NCBI RefSeq assembly: GCF_900168265.1
Contig: NZ_FVZF01000022.1
Location: forward strand, 1-62,557
Reading direction: 5' to 3'
DNA from: Salegentibacter salarius
GTDB taxonomy: Bacteria; Bacteroidota; Bacteroidia; Flavobacteriales; Flavobacteriaceae
DNA length: 62,557 nucleotides
Part shown: positions 18,374 through 26,938 of the stretch, one piece after another
Numbering within the stretch: position 1 is the stretch's first letter
Layout of the letters: each line of letters begins with the position of its first letter
The notes under the pieces: generated by a model
What the model was told of the DNA's origin: nothing
Database searches by the model: none
The model's input: only the letters and a program-made list of their open reading frames with translations
Program-made: the position numbers and the translations under genes

Positions 18374-18811
18374 TTACTCTTCTTCCCCAGAATTATCCTT
18401 ATCTACCGGCTTTTCCTCTTCTGTTGCGGCAAAATCTGTAATTCCGTTTTTAATTAGCAGGTTATACCATTGAAAGATCTTTTTCATGTCGCTGGCATAA
18501 ACACGATCTACATCATAATCTGGCAAAACTTCGGCGAAATACTTCTCCAATTCAGCTTTATTAGATTTATGACTAATCGCTTCTCCTCCATTTTCCTTTT
18601 CTTTCATCTTTTCAAAGATTTCCGCAAGCGGAACTTCTTCGGTATATGTATAGATGGCGATTTCGCTTAACAAACTTACATTATGGCGAATATTCACGGC
18701 CATTTTTTTTCCGTCAGGAATTGATTTTACAATAAATCCGCCGCGGCTTTGTGCGGTTAGCTCGTATAAACCGGGTTTTCCCGAAATCGCTAATATTTTA
18801 TCTAATCCCAT
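18374..18811 (-). CDS. DUF5606 domain protein
   Basis: This is a 145-aa cytosolic protein. The DUF5606 domain occupies about residues 1-135: MGLDKILAISGKPGLYEL at the start, SRGGFIVKSIPDGKKMAV, then LSEIAIYTYTEEVPLAEIF and a C-terminal YASDMKKIFQWYNLLIKNGI. A short acidic tail (NSGEEE) follows. The family is almost restricted to Bacteroidota. Its fold has been suggested to be Tudor/KOW-like, but its function is unknown. It sits upstream of def on the same strand within a conserved flavobacterial neighbourhood (def, ruvX, dapD), though the four-helix-bundle element interrupts that neighbourhood here. Confidence 0.85.
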   Translation of the reverse strand: MGLDKILAISGKPGLYELTAQSRGGFIVKSIPDGKKMAVNIRHNVSLLSEIAIYTYTEEVPLAEIFEKMKEKENGGEAISHKSNKAELEKYFAEVLPDYDVDRVYASDMKKIFQWYNLLIKNGITDFAATEEEKPVDKDNSGEEE

Positions 18812-18964
18812 AGTATGTTTTTATTTCCTCTGTGAGGGTTTTATTCCCCGAGTCTTAGCTCGGAATTATAAAATAGTTTTCTAATTTCTGCCTCGTAGAC
18901 CTTTGCGAGGTTTTTGATTTTTAGGCTGGCAAATATCAGCTGCCACAACTAATTATCAAAGTGA

Positions 18965-19555
18965 TTAACGCCCTTTTTTCATTTCGGGAAAACGCATTTT
19001 ATAATCGATCTTAATTTTCCCTTTTGAAATGCCGGCGAGTTTACCTTTAAGCAAACGCTTCTTTAAGCTGGAAAGTTTATCGGTAAATAAAATTCCTTCA
19101 ATATGATCGTATTCGTGCTGAATAACTCTGGCGGCTAAACCGGTAAAAGTTTCCCGATGTTCTTTAAAGTTTTCATCCTGGTATTCTATAACGATTTTTG
19201 GCTTTCTAAAAACGTCTTCCCTAATTTCAGGAATACTTAAACAACCTTCGTTAAAAGCCCACTCTTCCCCTTCTTCTTCAACAATAGTTGGGTTGATAAA
19301 AACTCTTTTCAGTTTTTTAAGTTCTTCCCGTTCCTGTAATTCTAACTCCTCATCCTCTGCAAACGGACTAGAATCTACAAGGAACAACCGAATTGGGCGG
19401 CCAATTTGCGGCGCGGCTAAACCAACGCCAAAAGCATTATACATGGTTTCCCACATATTTTCTATCAATTCATCCAGTTTTGGATAATCTTCCGGAATCT
19501 CTTTACATTTTTTTCGTAAAACCGGATCCCCGTAGGCTACAATTGGTAAAATCAT
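18965..19555 (-). CDS. def: peptide deformylase
   Basis: Peptide deformylase removes the formyl group from the N-terminal Met of nascent proteins. At 196 aa it is full length. The three motifs are intact: GVGLAAPQIG (about 43-52), EGCLSIP with metal ligand C105, and QHEYDH with H147, catalytic E148 and H151. There is a 20-residue acidic insert (about 66-82, EDEELELQEREEL), common in Bacteroidota type-I enzymes. Nearby ruvX and dapD form the usual flavobacterial neighbourhood. Confidence 0.96.
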   Translation of the reverse strand: MILPIVAYGDPVLRKKCKEIPEDYPKLDELIENMWETMYNAFGVGLAAPQIGRPIRLFLVDSSPFAEDEELELQEREELKKLKRVFINPTIVEEEGEEWAFNEGCLSIPEIREDVFRKPKIVIEYQDENFKEHRETFTGLAARVIQHEYDHIEGILFTDKLSSLKKRLLKGKLAGISKGKIKIDYKMRFPEMKKGR

Positions 19556-19578
19556 TCTTCTTAGAATTTATATTTTAT

Positions 19579-19984
19579 AATGAATAATTTATAATATCAT
19601 TTCCCGGAATTGTGGTTTCTTACCGCCGTAATCCTAGACGCGATAAAGATCGATGTCAACTCTTTGGCTTCAATTATCAAATCTTTTGAATCTTTCTCAT
19701 TTAGCAGATCTTCATCCTTCGCGAATTCTATCCAGAAAATGCATTCATCAGCTTCTTCAATTACTATTCCTAATTTTGAAATAAAAGCTTTTTTTGATTG
19801 CCCTAAACATGCGGCCCTGTAATTCGCTGTAACAGAAGTACTACATCTAATTAACTGACCCTCAATATGGCTTCCTAATTTATTCTTCGGAAGTTGTATT
19901 GCCAATTTCACACATCTATGTGCAAAAATATTGGAACGTTTAATTAAGTCAGTTTTCATTACCTCAACCTAAAAATTATTCATT
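19579..19984. mobile_element. candidate repeat-framed unit around the four-helix-bundle gene
   Basis: AATGAATAATTT (19579-19590) is the exact inverted complement of AAATTATTCATT (19973-19984). Together they frame the four-helix-bundle gene with 6 and 13 nt to spare. The outer right side continues as a TTATTCA-type near-tandem. The arms are AT-rich and low in complexity, so chance is possible. It lies between def and ruvX. Confidence 0.4.
19597..19959 (-). CDS. four-helix-bundle protein (23S rRNA intervening-sequence protein family)
   Basis: This is a 120-aa all-helical protein. SVTANYRAACLGQSKKAFISK and IEEADECIFWIEFAKDEDL are the signatures of the S23/IVP four-helix-bundle family, homologous to ORFs inside 23S rRNA intervening sequences of Leptospira and Coxiella. 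In Bacteroidota such genes are free-standing and often multicopy. It is presumed to form pentamers; a nucleic-acid-binding role is suspected but unproven. It separates def and ruvX and is framed by short inverted repeats, suggesting insertion into an older operon. Confidence 0.88.
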   Translation of the reverse strand: MKTDLIKRSNIFAHRCVKLAIQLPKNKLGSHIEGQLIRCSTSVTANYRAACLGQSKKAFISKLGIVIEEADECIFWIEFAKDEDLLNEKDSKDLIIEAKELTSIFIASRITAVRNHNSGK

Positions 19985-20012
19985 AATCATTATTCACTAT
20001 TCATTTTTTTAA

Positions 20013-20041
20013 CGTCAAGCTGAACTTGTTTCAGCTTCTAA
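20013..20041 (+). repeat. family A half-element
   Basis: A single CGTCAAGCTGAACTTG...TTCTAA half lies between the four-helix-bundle gene and the ruvX stop codon. There is no mirror half. Confidence 0.75.
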
Positions 20042-20058
20042 TATTTTTCTAAACTAAA

Positions 20059-20466
20059 CTATTCGTATAAATAAGATTGCAGGATAATTGTTGCACTAAT
20101 TTCATCTATAAGCGCTTTATCTCTGCGTTTCTTCTTTTTAAGTCCGCTGTCTATCATAGACTGAAAAGCCATTTTTGAGGTAAATCTTTCATCTATTCTT
20201 TTAAGCGGCATTGCAGGAAACTTTTTAATAAAAATTTTTAAAAATTGCAGGATATAGACTTCAACTGCAGAAGCGGTATCGTCTTTTTGTTTAGGTTCTC
20301 CTACCAGCACCAACTCAACGTTTTCTTCTTTAAAATATTTTTCAAGAAAATCCAGAAGCTCTGGTGTTTTAACGGTAGTTAATCCTGAGGCAATCATTTT
20401 GAGCTCATCGCTAACGGCAATACCGGTGCGTTTTGTCCCAAAATCAAGTGCCATAATTCGTGCCAT
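20059..20466 (-). CDS. ruvX: Holliday junction resolvase RuvX / pre-16S rRNA nuclease YqgF
   Basis: This 135-aa RNase-H-fold protein starts at ATG 20466 (MARIMALDFGTKRTGIAVSD). A TTG two codons upstream is a less likely start. DFGTKRTGIA holds the first catalytic acidic residue, LVGEPKQKDD the second region, and KRIDERFTSKMA plus KALIDEISATIIL the later helices with the last acidic residue. In other bacteria YqgF trims pre-16S rRNA 5' ends. A -7 box (20481-20488) supports the start, and dapD diverges from it. Confidence 0.93.
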   Translation of the reverse strand: MARIMALDFGTKRTGIAVSDELKMIASGLTTVKTPELLDFLEKYFKEENVELVLVGEPKQKDDTASAVEVYILQFLKIFIKKFPAMPLKRIDERFTSKMAFQSMIDSGLKKKKRRDKALIDEISATIILQSYLYE

Positions 20467-20480
20467 CTTCAAAATTTGCG

Positions 20481-20488
20481 CAAAGGTA
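20481..20488 (-). promoter_or_regulatory. -7 promoter box for ruvX
   Basis: Minus-strand TACCTTTG fits TAnnTTTG, 14 nt upstream of ATG 20466. Confidence 0.45.
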
Positions 20489-20530
20489 AGGTTTATATTG
20501 CTTTAGAACCAAAAATTAGGCTTAAGCTCT

Positions 20531-20538
20531 TATATTTG
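20531..20538 (+). promoter_or_regulatory. -7 promoter box for dapD
   Basis: TATATTTG fits TAnnTTTG, 16 nt before the ATG. It lies in the 88-nt divergent region shared with ruvX. Confidence 0.5.
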
Positions 20539-20554
20539 CTAAAAATCAAGAAAA

Positions 20555-21370
20555 ATGGATCATTTAGAAGCTAAGATCAATGAAGCCTGGGAAAACCGGG
20601 ATTTACTAAAAGATACAGAAACCATAAAAGCCATTCGCGAGGTTATTTCGCTTTTGGACGCCGGAAAATTAAGAACCGCAGAGCCTACCGAGCAGGGCTG
20701 GAAGGTAAATGAATGGGTAAAAAAAGGCGTGGTACTTTATTTCCCTATCCAGCAAATGGAAACTTTAGAGGCAGGAATCTTTGAATATCACGATAAAATT
20801 CCGTTGAAAAAAGGTTATAAAGAAAAAGGAATTCGTGTAGTTCCTAATGCAGTGGCAAGGCACGGAGCATATATCTCCAGCGGAGTAATTATGATGCCAA
20901 GCTATGTGAATATTGGTGCCTATGTAGATGAAGGCACTATGGTTGATACCTGGGCCACAGTAGGAAGCTGTGCGCAAATTGGCAAAAACGTTCACCTTAG
21001 TGGCGGAGTAGGAATTGGCGGGGTTTTAGAACCTTTACAAGCTTCTCCTGTAATTATAGAAAACAATGCATTTCTTGGATCAAGAAGTATTGTAGTGGAA
21101 GGCGTTAAAGTTGAAAAAGAGGCTGTGTTAGGCGCGAATGTGGTGCTTACCGCTTCCACCAAAATTATAGATGTTACCGGCGACGAACCTAAAGAAATGA
21201 AAGGGATTGTACCGGCAAGATCGGTAGTAATCCCAGGAAGTTATACCAAGAAATTCCCTGCCGGAGAATACAATGTTCCCTGTGCATTAATTATTGGAAA
21301 ACGTAAAGAGTCTACCAACAAAAAGACTTCTTTAAATGACGCGTTGAGAGAATACAATGTAGCGGTGTAA
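20555..21370 (+). CDS. dapD: tetrahydrodipicolinate N-succinyltransferase
   Basis: DapD transfers succinyl from succinyl-CoA to tetrahydrodipicolinate in the succinylase branch of lysine/diaminopimelate synthesis (cytosol, trimer). The 271-aa length is standard. It has an N-terminal helical domain (about 1-100), then a left-handed beta-helix of hexapeptide repeats (about 100-230, including GVIMMPSYVNIGAYVDEGTM and GIGGVLEPLQASPVIIE) and the C-terminal LIIGKRKESTNKKTSL. It is followed after 35 nt by the first glycosyltransferase of the glycan locus and might contribute read-through transcription to it. Confidence 0.96.
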   Translation: MDHLEAKINEAWENRDLLKDTETIKAIREVISLLDAGKLRTAEPTEQGWKVNEWVKKGVVLYFPIQQMETLEAGIFEYHDKIPLKKGYKEKGIRVVPNAVARHGAYISSGVIMMPSYVNIGAYVDEGTMVDTWATVGSCAQIGKNVHLSGGVGIGGVLEPLQASPVIIENNAFLGSRSIVVEGVKVEKEAVLGANVVLTASTKIIDVTGDEPKEMKGIVPARSVVIPGSYTKKFPAGEYNVPCALIIGKRKESTNKKTSLNDALREYNVAV

Positions 21371-21405
21371 TTTTAGCTATAGGAAAGCTAACAGTAGAAT
21401 CGCAG

Positions 21406-22473
21406 ATGAAAATACTTATAATTCAGCAAAAAATGGTTGGGGATGTGCTTACATCCTCAATCTTATTTGAAGCCCTTCGGAAGAAATATCCGGAAGCTGA
21501 ATTACATTATTTAATCTATCCACATACTAAACCAGTCGTAGAAAATAATCCTTTTATAGATAAGGTTATTGAATACGCTCCGAAGATTGGAAAAGATCCC
21601 GTAAAATTCCTGAAATTTTTGAATTTTATCCGCGGGGAATCTTATTCTGAAATAATTGATATCTACTCTAAAATAAGTTCTGGTATTATAGCCAGCTATT
21701 CGGGCGCGTCGATAAGACTTGGTTTTCAGAAGAACTATACGCGTCCATTTTATACACAAACTTTCACCTACAAAGAGAACCCGGAAACCCACGCAGGCCT
21801 GGCGGTAGAAAATAGAATGCAAGTTTTAAAAGGGCTTGATCAGGATTTTCCTAAAGAGCTAAAACCTAAAATTTATATTTCTTCGGAAGAAAAAAAAGTC
21901 TTCAGAAATAAACTTCAAAAACAAGGCGTTGATTTAGACCATCCAGTAATTATGTGCGGCGTATTAGGAAGCTCCAGTATGAAATCCTATCCCGGAAATT
22001 ATATGTCCTGCCTTTTGGATGAGTTGATTAATCAGGTACCAACCGCTCAAATACTTTTTAATTATTTGCCCTGGCAAACCGCTGAAGCGCAGAATATTTA
22101 TAACCATTGTCAATCCGCGACCCAATCTCGAATTTTCCTGGATATTTACGAAAATTCTCTAAAAGGCTTTATCCTTAATGCTGCTAATTGCGACCTTTAT
22201 TTTGGTAATGAAGGTGGAGCAGCAAATATTATGAAAGCATTGGAATTACCTACTTTTTCCATTCACTCTCCGATTGTAAAGAAGAATTATTGGGCAATTT
22301 ATGAAGATGACGAGAAACACGTTTCGGTTCATCTTGAAGATTTTCAGCCTCATCTTTTTACAAGTTGCCCACCTAAGTTCAGTAAACAAAAGAATGCCGC
22401 ACTCTACCAGAAACTAAATCCTGAACTCATTAAATTAAAATTAAATGAGTTTTTAAAAAACCTCGAAATATGA
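21406..22473 (+). CDS. glycosyltransferase family 9 (heptosyltransferase-like)
   Basis: This 355-aa GT-B enzyme begins MKILIIQQKMVGDVLTSSIL, the GT9 N-terminal signature of LPS heptosyltransferases. The middle has IMCGVLGSSSMKSYPGNYM (nucleotide-sugar loop) and the C-terminal domain has CDLYFGNEGGAANIMKAL, the GT9 acceptor/donor motif. It probably adds a heptose or related sugar to an LPS core at the inner face of the inner membrane. Its stop overlaps the ATG of the next gene (ATGA), so the two are translationally coupled. The exact sugar cannot be determined. Confidence 0.87.
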   Translation: MKILIIQQKMVGDVLTSSILFEALRKKYPEAELHYLIYPHTKPVVENNPFIDKVIEYAPKIGKDPVKFLKFLNFIRGESYSEIIDIYSKISSGIIASYSGASIRLGFQKNYTRPFYTQTFTYKENPETHAGLAVENRMQVLKGLDQDFPKELKPKIYISSEEKKVFRNKLQKQGVDLDHPVIMCGVLGSSSMKSYPGNYMSCLLDELINQVPTAQILFNYLPWQTAEAQNIYNHCQSATQSRIFLDIYENSLKGFILNAANCDLYFGNEGGAANIMKALELPTFSIHSPIVKKNYWAIYEDDEKHVSVHLEDFQPHLFTSCPPKFSKQKNAALYQKLNPELIKLKLNEFLKNLEI

Positions 22474-23531
22474 ATTATCGGTTTCTAATTTACATCAGCT
22501 ACACCTATGCATTTCCAATTGGAGAACCTTTGGAAAAGGAAATTAAAAAGCGAGGTTATGAGGTAAAATGGTTTGCTGATGAACCAGAAACCCAAAAAAA
22601 ATTCAGTAAAGACAAAGCTGTTCTAAAAGATATTCAAGAAGCCATTGCTTACAATCCTCATATTATTTTAAGCATCACCAATAGTATAGCCGATTTCCTG
22701 CCTGGTTTAAAAGTGCAGGTTTTTCACGGTATTGCGCCAAGTAAGCGCAATTTCAAAAAGGGTCATTTTAGAATTCGGGGATTTTTTGATCTATATTCCA
22801 CTCAAGGTCCATTTACCACCCAACCTTTTAAAAAGCTTCAGAAAGAACATCAACATTTTGAAGTGGTAGAAACCGGTTGGCCTAAACTAGATCCTTTATT
22901 TCCATTAGAAGAAATTCCGAGGGAAAAACCTACTATCCTAATTTCCTCAACTTTTAGTAAAAAACTAAGTTTAGCTTATAATGATGAAGTAATAGATGAA
23001 ATAAAGCGCATTTCTGAAATAGGAAAGTGGGAATTTAAAGTGGTATTACACCCAAAAATTCCGCAGGAACGAGTTCAGAAATTTGAAGATATCCAAGGTG
23101 AAAATCTCGCCTATTACGACACTACCGATCTGATTCCACTTTTTAGAGAAAGCGACGTCTTGTTTGCTGATTCAACATCGGTAGTAACAGAATTTTTACT
23201 TCAGGAAAAACCGGTGGTGACTTTTAGAAATACCCAACCCGGCCCGCATTTAATAAATATCACTGAGGTTGCTGATATTGAAAAAGCATTGGAAAATGCG
23301 TTGGATCCCGATGTTAGTTTACTTGAAAAGATTCAGGAATTCAATGCAAATATGCATCCCTATAAAGACGGAAAATCGAGTGAGCGTTTAATAGATGCTT
23401 CAATAAAATTTCTTCACGCCGATAAAAGCCATTTGAAGCCTAAACCTTTAAATCTCATTAGAAAGCTAAAGGTTCGTAATAACCTTGCTTTTTATCCGTT
23501 AAAAACTTACCGAAAACCTCCAACCTATTAA
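22470..23531 (+). CDS. CDP-glycerol glycerophosphotransferase-like protein
   Basis: This 353-aa protein starts inside the stop of the GT9 gene. It has the two hallmark regions of the Glyphos_transf (teichoic-acid TagB/TagF) family: a VQVFHGIAPSKRNF segment equivalent to WHGxPxK, and FADSTSVVTEFLLQEKPVV equivalent to the D-SS-E-F motif. A conserved VVLHPKIP lies between them. Gram-negatives use relatives to add glycerol-phosphate or similar groups to surface glycans; UDP-GlcNAc-2-epimerase-like folds are the structural alternative. Coupling with GT9 indicates a role in the same LPS or capsule core. Confidence 0.75.
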   Translation: MNYRFLIYISYTYAFPIGEPLEKEIKKRGYEVKWFADEPETQKKFSKDKAVLKDIQEAIAYNPHIILSITNSIADFLPGLKVQVFHGIAPSKRNFKKGHFRIRGFFDLYSTQGPFTTQPFKKLQKEHQHFEVVETGWPKLDPLFPLEEIPREKPTILISSTFSKKLSLAYNDEVIDEIKRISEIGKWEFKVVLHPKIPQERVQKFEDIQGENLAYYDTTDLIPLFRESDVLFADSTSVVTEFLLQEKPVVTFRNTQPGPHLINITEVADIEKALENALDPDVSLLEKIQEFNANMHPYKDGKSSERLIDASIKFLHADKSHLKPKPLNLIRKLKVRNNLAFYPLKTYRKPPTY

Positions 23532-23603
23532 ATACTTAAAACTAGATTGTAACATTCGTTGAAAAGTTTAAACTAATTAAATAGCATCGCAATTCTATGT
23601 TAT

Positions 23604-23611
23604 TAAATTTG
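23604..23611 (+). promoter_or_regulatory. -7 promoter box upstream of the 23674 glycosyltransferase
   Basis: TAAATTTG fits TAnnTTTG, 62 nt before the ATG, in the 142-nt gap that splits the glycan genes into two transcripts. Confidence 0.4.
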
Positions 23612-23673
23612 CGCACGCTTTTTGTATTCTTCTAGATGAAGAAATCGAATTTTTATTAATTTTTAAAATAAAT

Positions 23674-24735
23674 ATGGCCAAAAACCTAATTCTTGTAACG
23701 GGAATTGATATAAAACCCGAATATAACCGGACTTTAATAATTCTAAATGGATTACGAGAATTGGGATATGAAATTCAGGAATATGAATTTAAAAAATTCG
23801 ACGACAAAGTAGCAAAGAAAATAGCAGAGAAAAGCAAAGATGCTTATTTTACTTACGTTCCCAGCTTTTGTCATAAATCAGTAAGTTTCGTAAAAAAATA
23901 TTCGGTTTGTGATGTAGTGTTTGATCCACTTATTAGCAAATACATGACCAATATTAAAGATTACAAAAAGTATAGTAAACTTGGTTATGAATCATTACGC
24001 TCTCTATATCGGGATTTTCGATCTTCTATGAAAGCTGACTTCCTGATTTTTGATACTCTTGCCCACAGAGATTATTTTATTAAAAAGTATAAAATACCCG
24101 TTGATAAAACTGGAATCGTATATGTGGGAGCAAATACGAAAGATTTTGATAAAAATGCAAAACTGAAGAAAGTGCCCAACGCAAAATTTAGAGTAGGTTT
24201 CGTTGGAAATTTTATACCACTTCAGGGAGTACTGAATATTTTGGCCGCTGCAAAAATACTAAAGGATGAAAAAGACATAGAATTCATACTTATTGGCGAT
24301 GGCTACGAATACCAGCAAGCGATAGAGTTTAGAGAAAAACATGCTTTAGAGCAGGTGATATTTGAAGGACGGGTTGATTATTCTAATTTAGATTCCTATA
24401 TCAATAGTTTTGATATCTGTTTGGGGATTTTTGGAAATACTTTAAAATCTAATGTGGTGATCCCAAATAAAGTTTTTAATTATGCTTCCTGTAGCCAGGC
24501 TGTTTTAACAATGGAAACAAAGTCGGTAAAAGAAGTATTTAAACACGGCGAAAACATTTATCTATGCAAAGCCGAAGCCAAAGATATTGCCAACTCGATC
24601 AGAAATTTAAAGACCAATCCAGACTTACGTAAAAAATTGGGAGAAAACGGTTTTAATACGGTTTGTGAAGATTATAACGAAATAAAAATAGCTACAGCGC
24701 TTCTGTCTCAATATCAAGACTTCAAACAAAACTAA
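23674..24735 (+). CDS. glycosyltransferase family 4
   Basis: This 353-aa GT-B glycosyltransferase has the Glycos_transf_1 domain in its C-terminal half. FRVGFVGNFIPLQGVLNILAA is followed by FILIGDGYEYQ and FEGRVDYSNLDSYINSFDICLGIFG, then VIPNKVFNYASCSQAVLTMET, the GT4 E/K donor-binding region. The N-terminal half has a short Rossmann fold (KNLILVTGIDIKPEYNR). Donor and acceptor are unknown. A pyruvyltransferase follows after 18 nt, so this transferase and that modification probably build the same surface polysaccharide. Confidence 0.85.
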   Translation: MAKNLILVTGIDIKPEYNRTLIILNGLRELGYEIQEYEFKKFDDKVAKKIAEKSKDAYFTYVPSFCHKSVSFVKKYSVCDVVFDPLISKYMTNIKDYKKYSKLGYESLRSLYRDFRSSMKADFLIFDTLAHRDYFIKKYKIPVDKTGIVYVGANTKDFDKNAKLKKVPNAKFRVGFVGNFIPLQGVLNILAAAKILKDEKDIEFILIGDGYEYQQAIEFREKHALEQVIFEGRVDYSNLDSYINSFDICLGIFGNTLKSNVVIPNKVFNYASCSQAVLTMETKSVKEVFKHGENIYLCKAEAKDIANSIRNLKTNPDLRKKLGENGFNTVCEDYNEIKIATALLSQYQDFKQN

Positions 24736-24753
24736 ATAAATCAATTAGAGATT

Positions 24754-25953
24754 ATGAAAAAAGAATTGATTATTTACGGCCCTTTTGATCGTTTCAATTA
24801 TGGAGATTTGTTGTTTCCATATATGCTGGAATATGCTTTTAATAAATTATATCCCAACGAATTCAGCTTTAAAAATTTTTCCTTAGTAGCCGTTGATTTG
24901 AGAGATAAAGGCGGAGTTAAATCAGCTAATTATAGAGATTTCGTTGAAGAAGTTAATCGTAATGAAGAATCCATTATAATTGTAGCTGGTGGCCAGTGTC
25001 TCACTGCCAAATGGGATAATTTATATTCCTATATTTCCGATTCATACAATAGGGTGAGACAAATTCCACTTTTTGGAAAGCTATTAAAAAAAACGCCTTA
25101 TGCGCGGAAAAAACTAAATGGCTTATCAGAATACCCATTTGTGATCGACAAGACCAATTTTAGTAGCTCAGTAAAAGTTTTGTACAATGCTGTTGGAGGA
25201 GGCAGCGAAAATCCTAAGGTAAATAAACGCTTAATCCAGTCGGATTATCTAGCAGTCAGGGAACAGCACAGTTTTGATAAACTATCTAAAGGCAAGGTTA
25301 AAGCTAAAATGGTACCTGACTGTGCCATAATTATGTCTGACCTCTATCCAAAGGAAAAATTCAAAACCAGCAGTGCTATCCGTAATAATTTGCATTCTTT
25401 TTTAAGCGACGACACAAAATATATTTTTGTCCAGGTTTCGAAGTATAAACATCAAAATTCTATTGATGCTATCGTAAAACAGCTTGATAGCCTTGCATCA
25501 ACGAATAGCTTTGAACTTGTTCTTTGTCCCATTGGTACTGCCGGGGGTCACGAAGATCACATCCCTCTTCAGGAAATATTCAGCAAACTACATACAAACA
25601 AAAAGCATTTTGTTGAAGAGCCGCACGTTTTAGAAATTATGGCTCTTATCGCAAACGCCAGTCTCTATATTGGAACCAGTTTACATGGGGTAATTACAGC
25701 AATGAGTTATGGCCTGCCCTACGTTGGCCTGAATAAAAAACAGGTGAAAGTGCAGCAGTATTTAAAAACCTGGGGAATTGAAGAATTGAGTAGCATTCAG
25801 AATCCAGATTCGTTTATTGATTACGCTGAACAAATAATAGAAACTCCTTCAAATCGTATTCTATCAAAATCTTCAGAAGAAAAACAGTGCTACTACAATC
25901 ACGTTAAAGAAATGTATAAAACTATAGAAGGCAAAAGAAGGCATACTAACTAG
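24754..25953 (+). CDS. polysaccharide pyruvyl transferase family protein
   Basis: This 399-aa protein of the PS_pyruv_trans family (as in CsaB, WcaK) transfers a pyruvyl ketal from phosphoenolpyruvate to a sugar of a surface glycan. The start is LIIYGPFDRFNYGDLLFPYML, with the conserved N-x-G-D motif. Other conserved pieces are SIIIVAGGQCLTAKWDN, KMVPDCAIIMSDL and the C-terminal signature IGTSLHGVITAMSYGLPYVG. It is the last plus-strand gene of this block, with 7 nt to the convergent GT90 gene. Pyruvylation would add negative charge to the glycan. Confidence 0.87.
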   Translation: MKKELIIYGPFDRFNYGDLLFPYMLEYAFNKLYPNEFSFKNFSLVAVDLRDKGGVKSANYRDFVEEVNRNEESIIIVAGGQCLTAKWDNLYSYISDSYNRVRQIPLFGKLLKKTPYARKKLNGLSEYPFVIDKTNFSSSVKVLYNAVGGGSENPKVNKRLIQSDYLAVREQHSFDKLSKGKVKAKMVPDCAIIMSDLYPKEKFKTSSAIRNNLHSFLSDDTKYIFVQVSKYKHQNSIDAIVKQLDSLASTNSFELVLCPIGTAGGHEDHIPLQEIFSKLHTNKKHFVEEPHVLEIMALIANASLYIGTSLHGVITAMSYGLPYVGLNKKQVKVQQYLKTWGIEELSSIQNPDSFIDYAEQIIETPSNRILSKSSEEKQCYYNHVKEMYKTIEGKRRHTN

Positions 25954-25960
25954 CCAATAT

Positions 25961-26932
25961 TTACTTTTGCCCGGTTTTTTCCAGATACTTATTCATTACA
26001 GCCAACCCGATTAAATGTTCTCTTTTTCTATCAAAAAATTGTGAAACATATTCGTTGGCGTTTCTAATAATTTGATTTGCCTCTTCCTGGTTTTTAATAT
26101 AATAATTGAGCCGTTCTTCCAGGTCTGAATAATCGTCTTTTATCTCCACATAATGATGATTTGCAATAAGTTCCCCCTCCATAAACCAGGTTTCAAACTT
26201 TGGTTTTGGCATCACCGCAATAGAGTTAGAAGACATAATCCATTTTAAGTTGCTGGCCACATCATTGCCTTCCAGCGCTAAAATAAATTTATATTGAAGA
26301 TGATCGTATAGCGTGCATTTTTCCACAGTCCATTCTGGTCGTGATGTATTCTTATTAGTAATATTGCCTAAATCGCACATAGGATGATCAAAATATTTTT
26401 CCATAAAATCGATCCTATGGGGTTTATTATCAACTTTTCCGCGGAAAATAATCTTATCTAATTTCTCAGTGAATTTCAATCGATCTCTGATAAAAATAAA
26501 ATGTCTCACCTCATCCAGTTTCAACAAAACCGAATTTTTATTATCTCCAGAAATTGGCCTGCTTTTTACAATAGATGGAATTTCTGGTATATGGGTCACA
26601 TCACCCGGGACGTAATTCCATTTGAAACTTCCTTTAAACCAGGAAATAACACGATAGGCATCTAGAAAGTAAACCGATTTTACTTTCTTACTTTTCTTTA
26701 ATTCTCCAAACCTTTGGGAAGATTTCGGGAGTTCCTGAACCGTTTTAAGTTTATTGTAATATTCAACCCTTGAAGTTATATAATCGCTATCAGGCCGGTA
26801 GTTGATAGATTCTAATTTCTTTGATAAGCGACTTTGAAAAACATATTTGGGAAGAATTACCTTAGCATAATTCCTAATATAATAGGGCAATTTTGCATTT
26901 TTCCCGGAAGCGAACAAAAATTTTAAATTCAT
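25961..26932 (-). CDS. glycosyltransferase family 90 (CAP10/LPS-modifying)
   Basis: This 323-aa protein shows the GT90 core: FIRDRLKFTEKLDKIIFRGKVD, then HRIDFMEKYFDHPMCDLGN, YKFILALEGNDVASNLKWIM and AVMPKPKFETWFMEGELIANHHYVEI. The family transfers xylose or glucose in eukaryotes and modifies LPS in bacteria. No signal peptide is seen; the basic N-terminus suggests it is membrane-associated. It is cotranscribed with the upstream LPS-kinase gene (6-nt gap) on the minus strand, opposite to the rest of the glycan locus. The substrate is unknown. Confidence 0.82.
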   Translation of the reverse strand: MNLKFLFASGKNAKLPYYIRNYAKVILPKYVFQSRLSKKLESINYRPDSDYITSRVEYYNKLKTVQELPKSSQRFGELKKSKKVKSVYFLDAYRVISWFKGSFKWNYVPGDVTHIPEIPSIVKSRPISGDNKNSVLLKLDEVRHFIFIRDRLKFTEKLDKIIFRGKVDNKPHRIDFMEKYFDHPMCDLGNITNKNTSRPEWTVEKCTLYDHLQYKFILALEGNDVASNLKWIMSSNSIAVMPKPKFETWFMEGELIANHHYVEIKDDYSDLEERLNYYIKNQEEANQIIRNANEYVSQFFDRKREHLIGLAVMNKYLEKTGQK

Positions 26933-26938
26933 ATCTGG

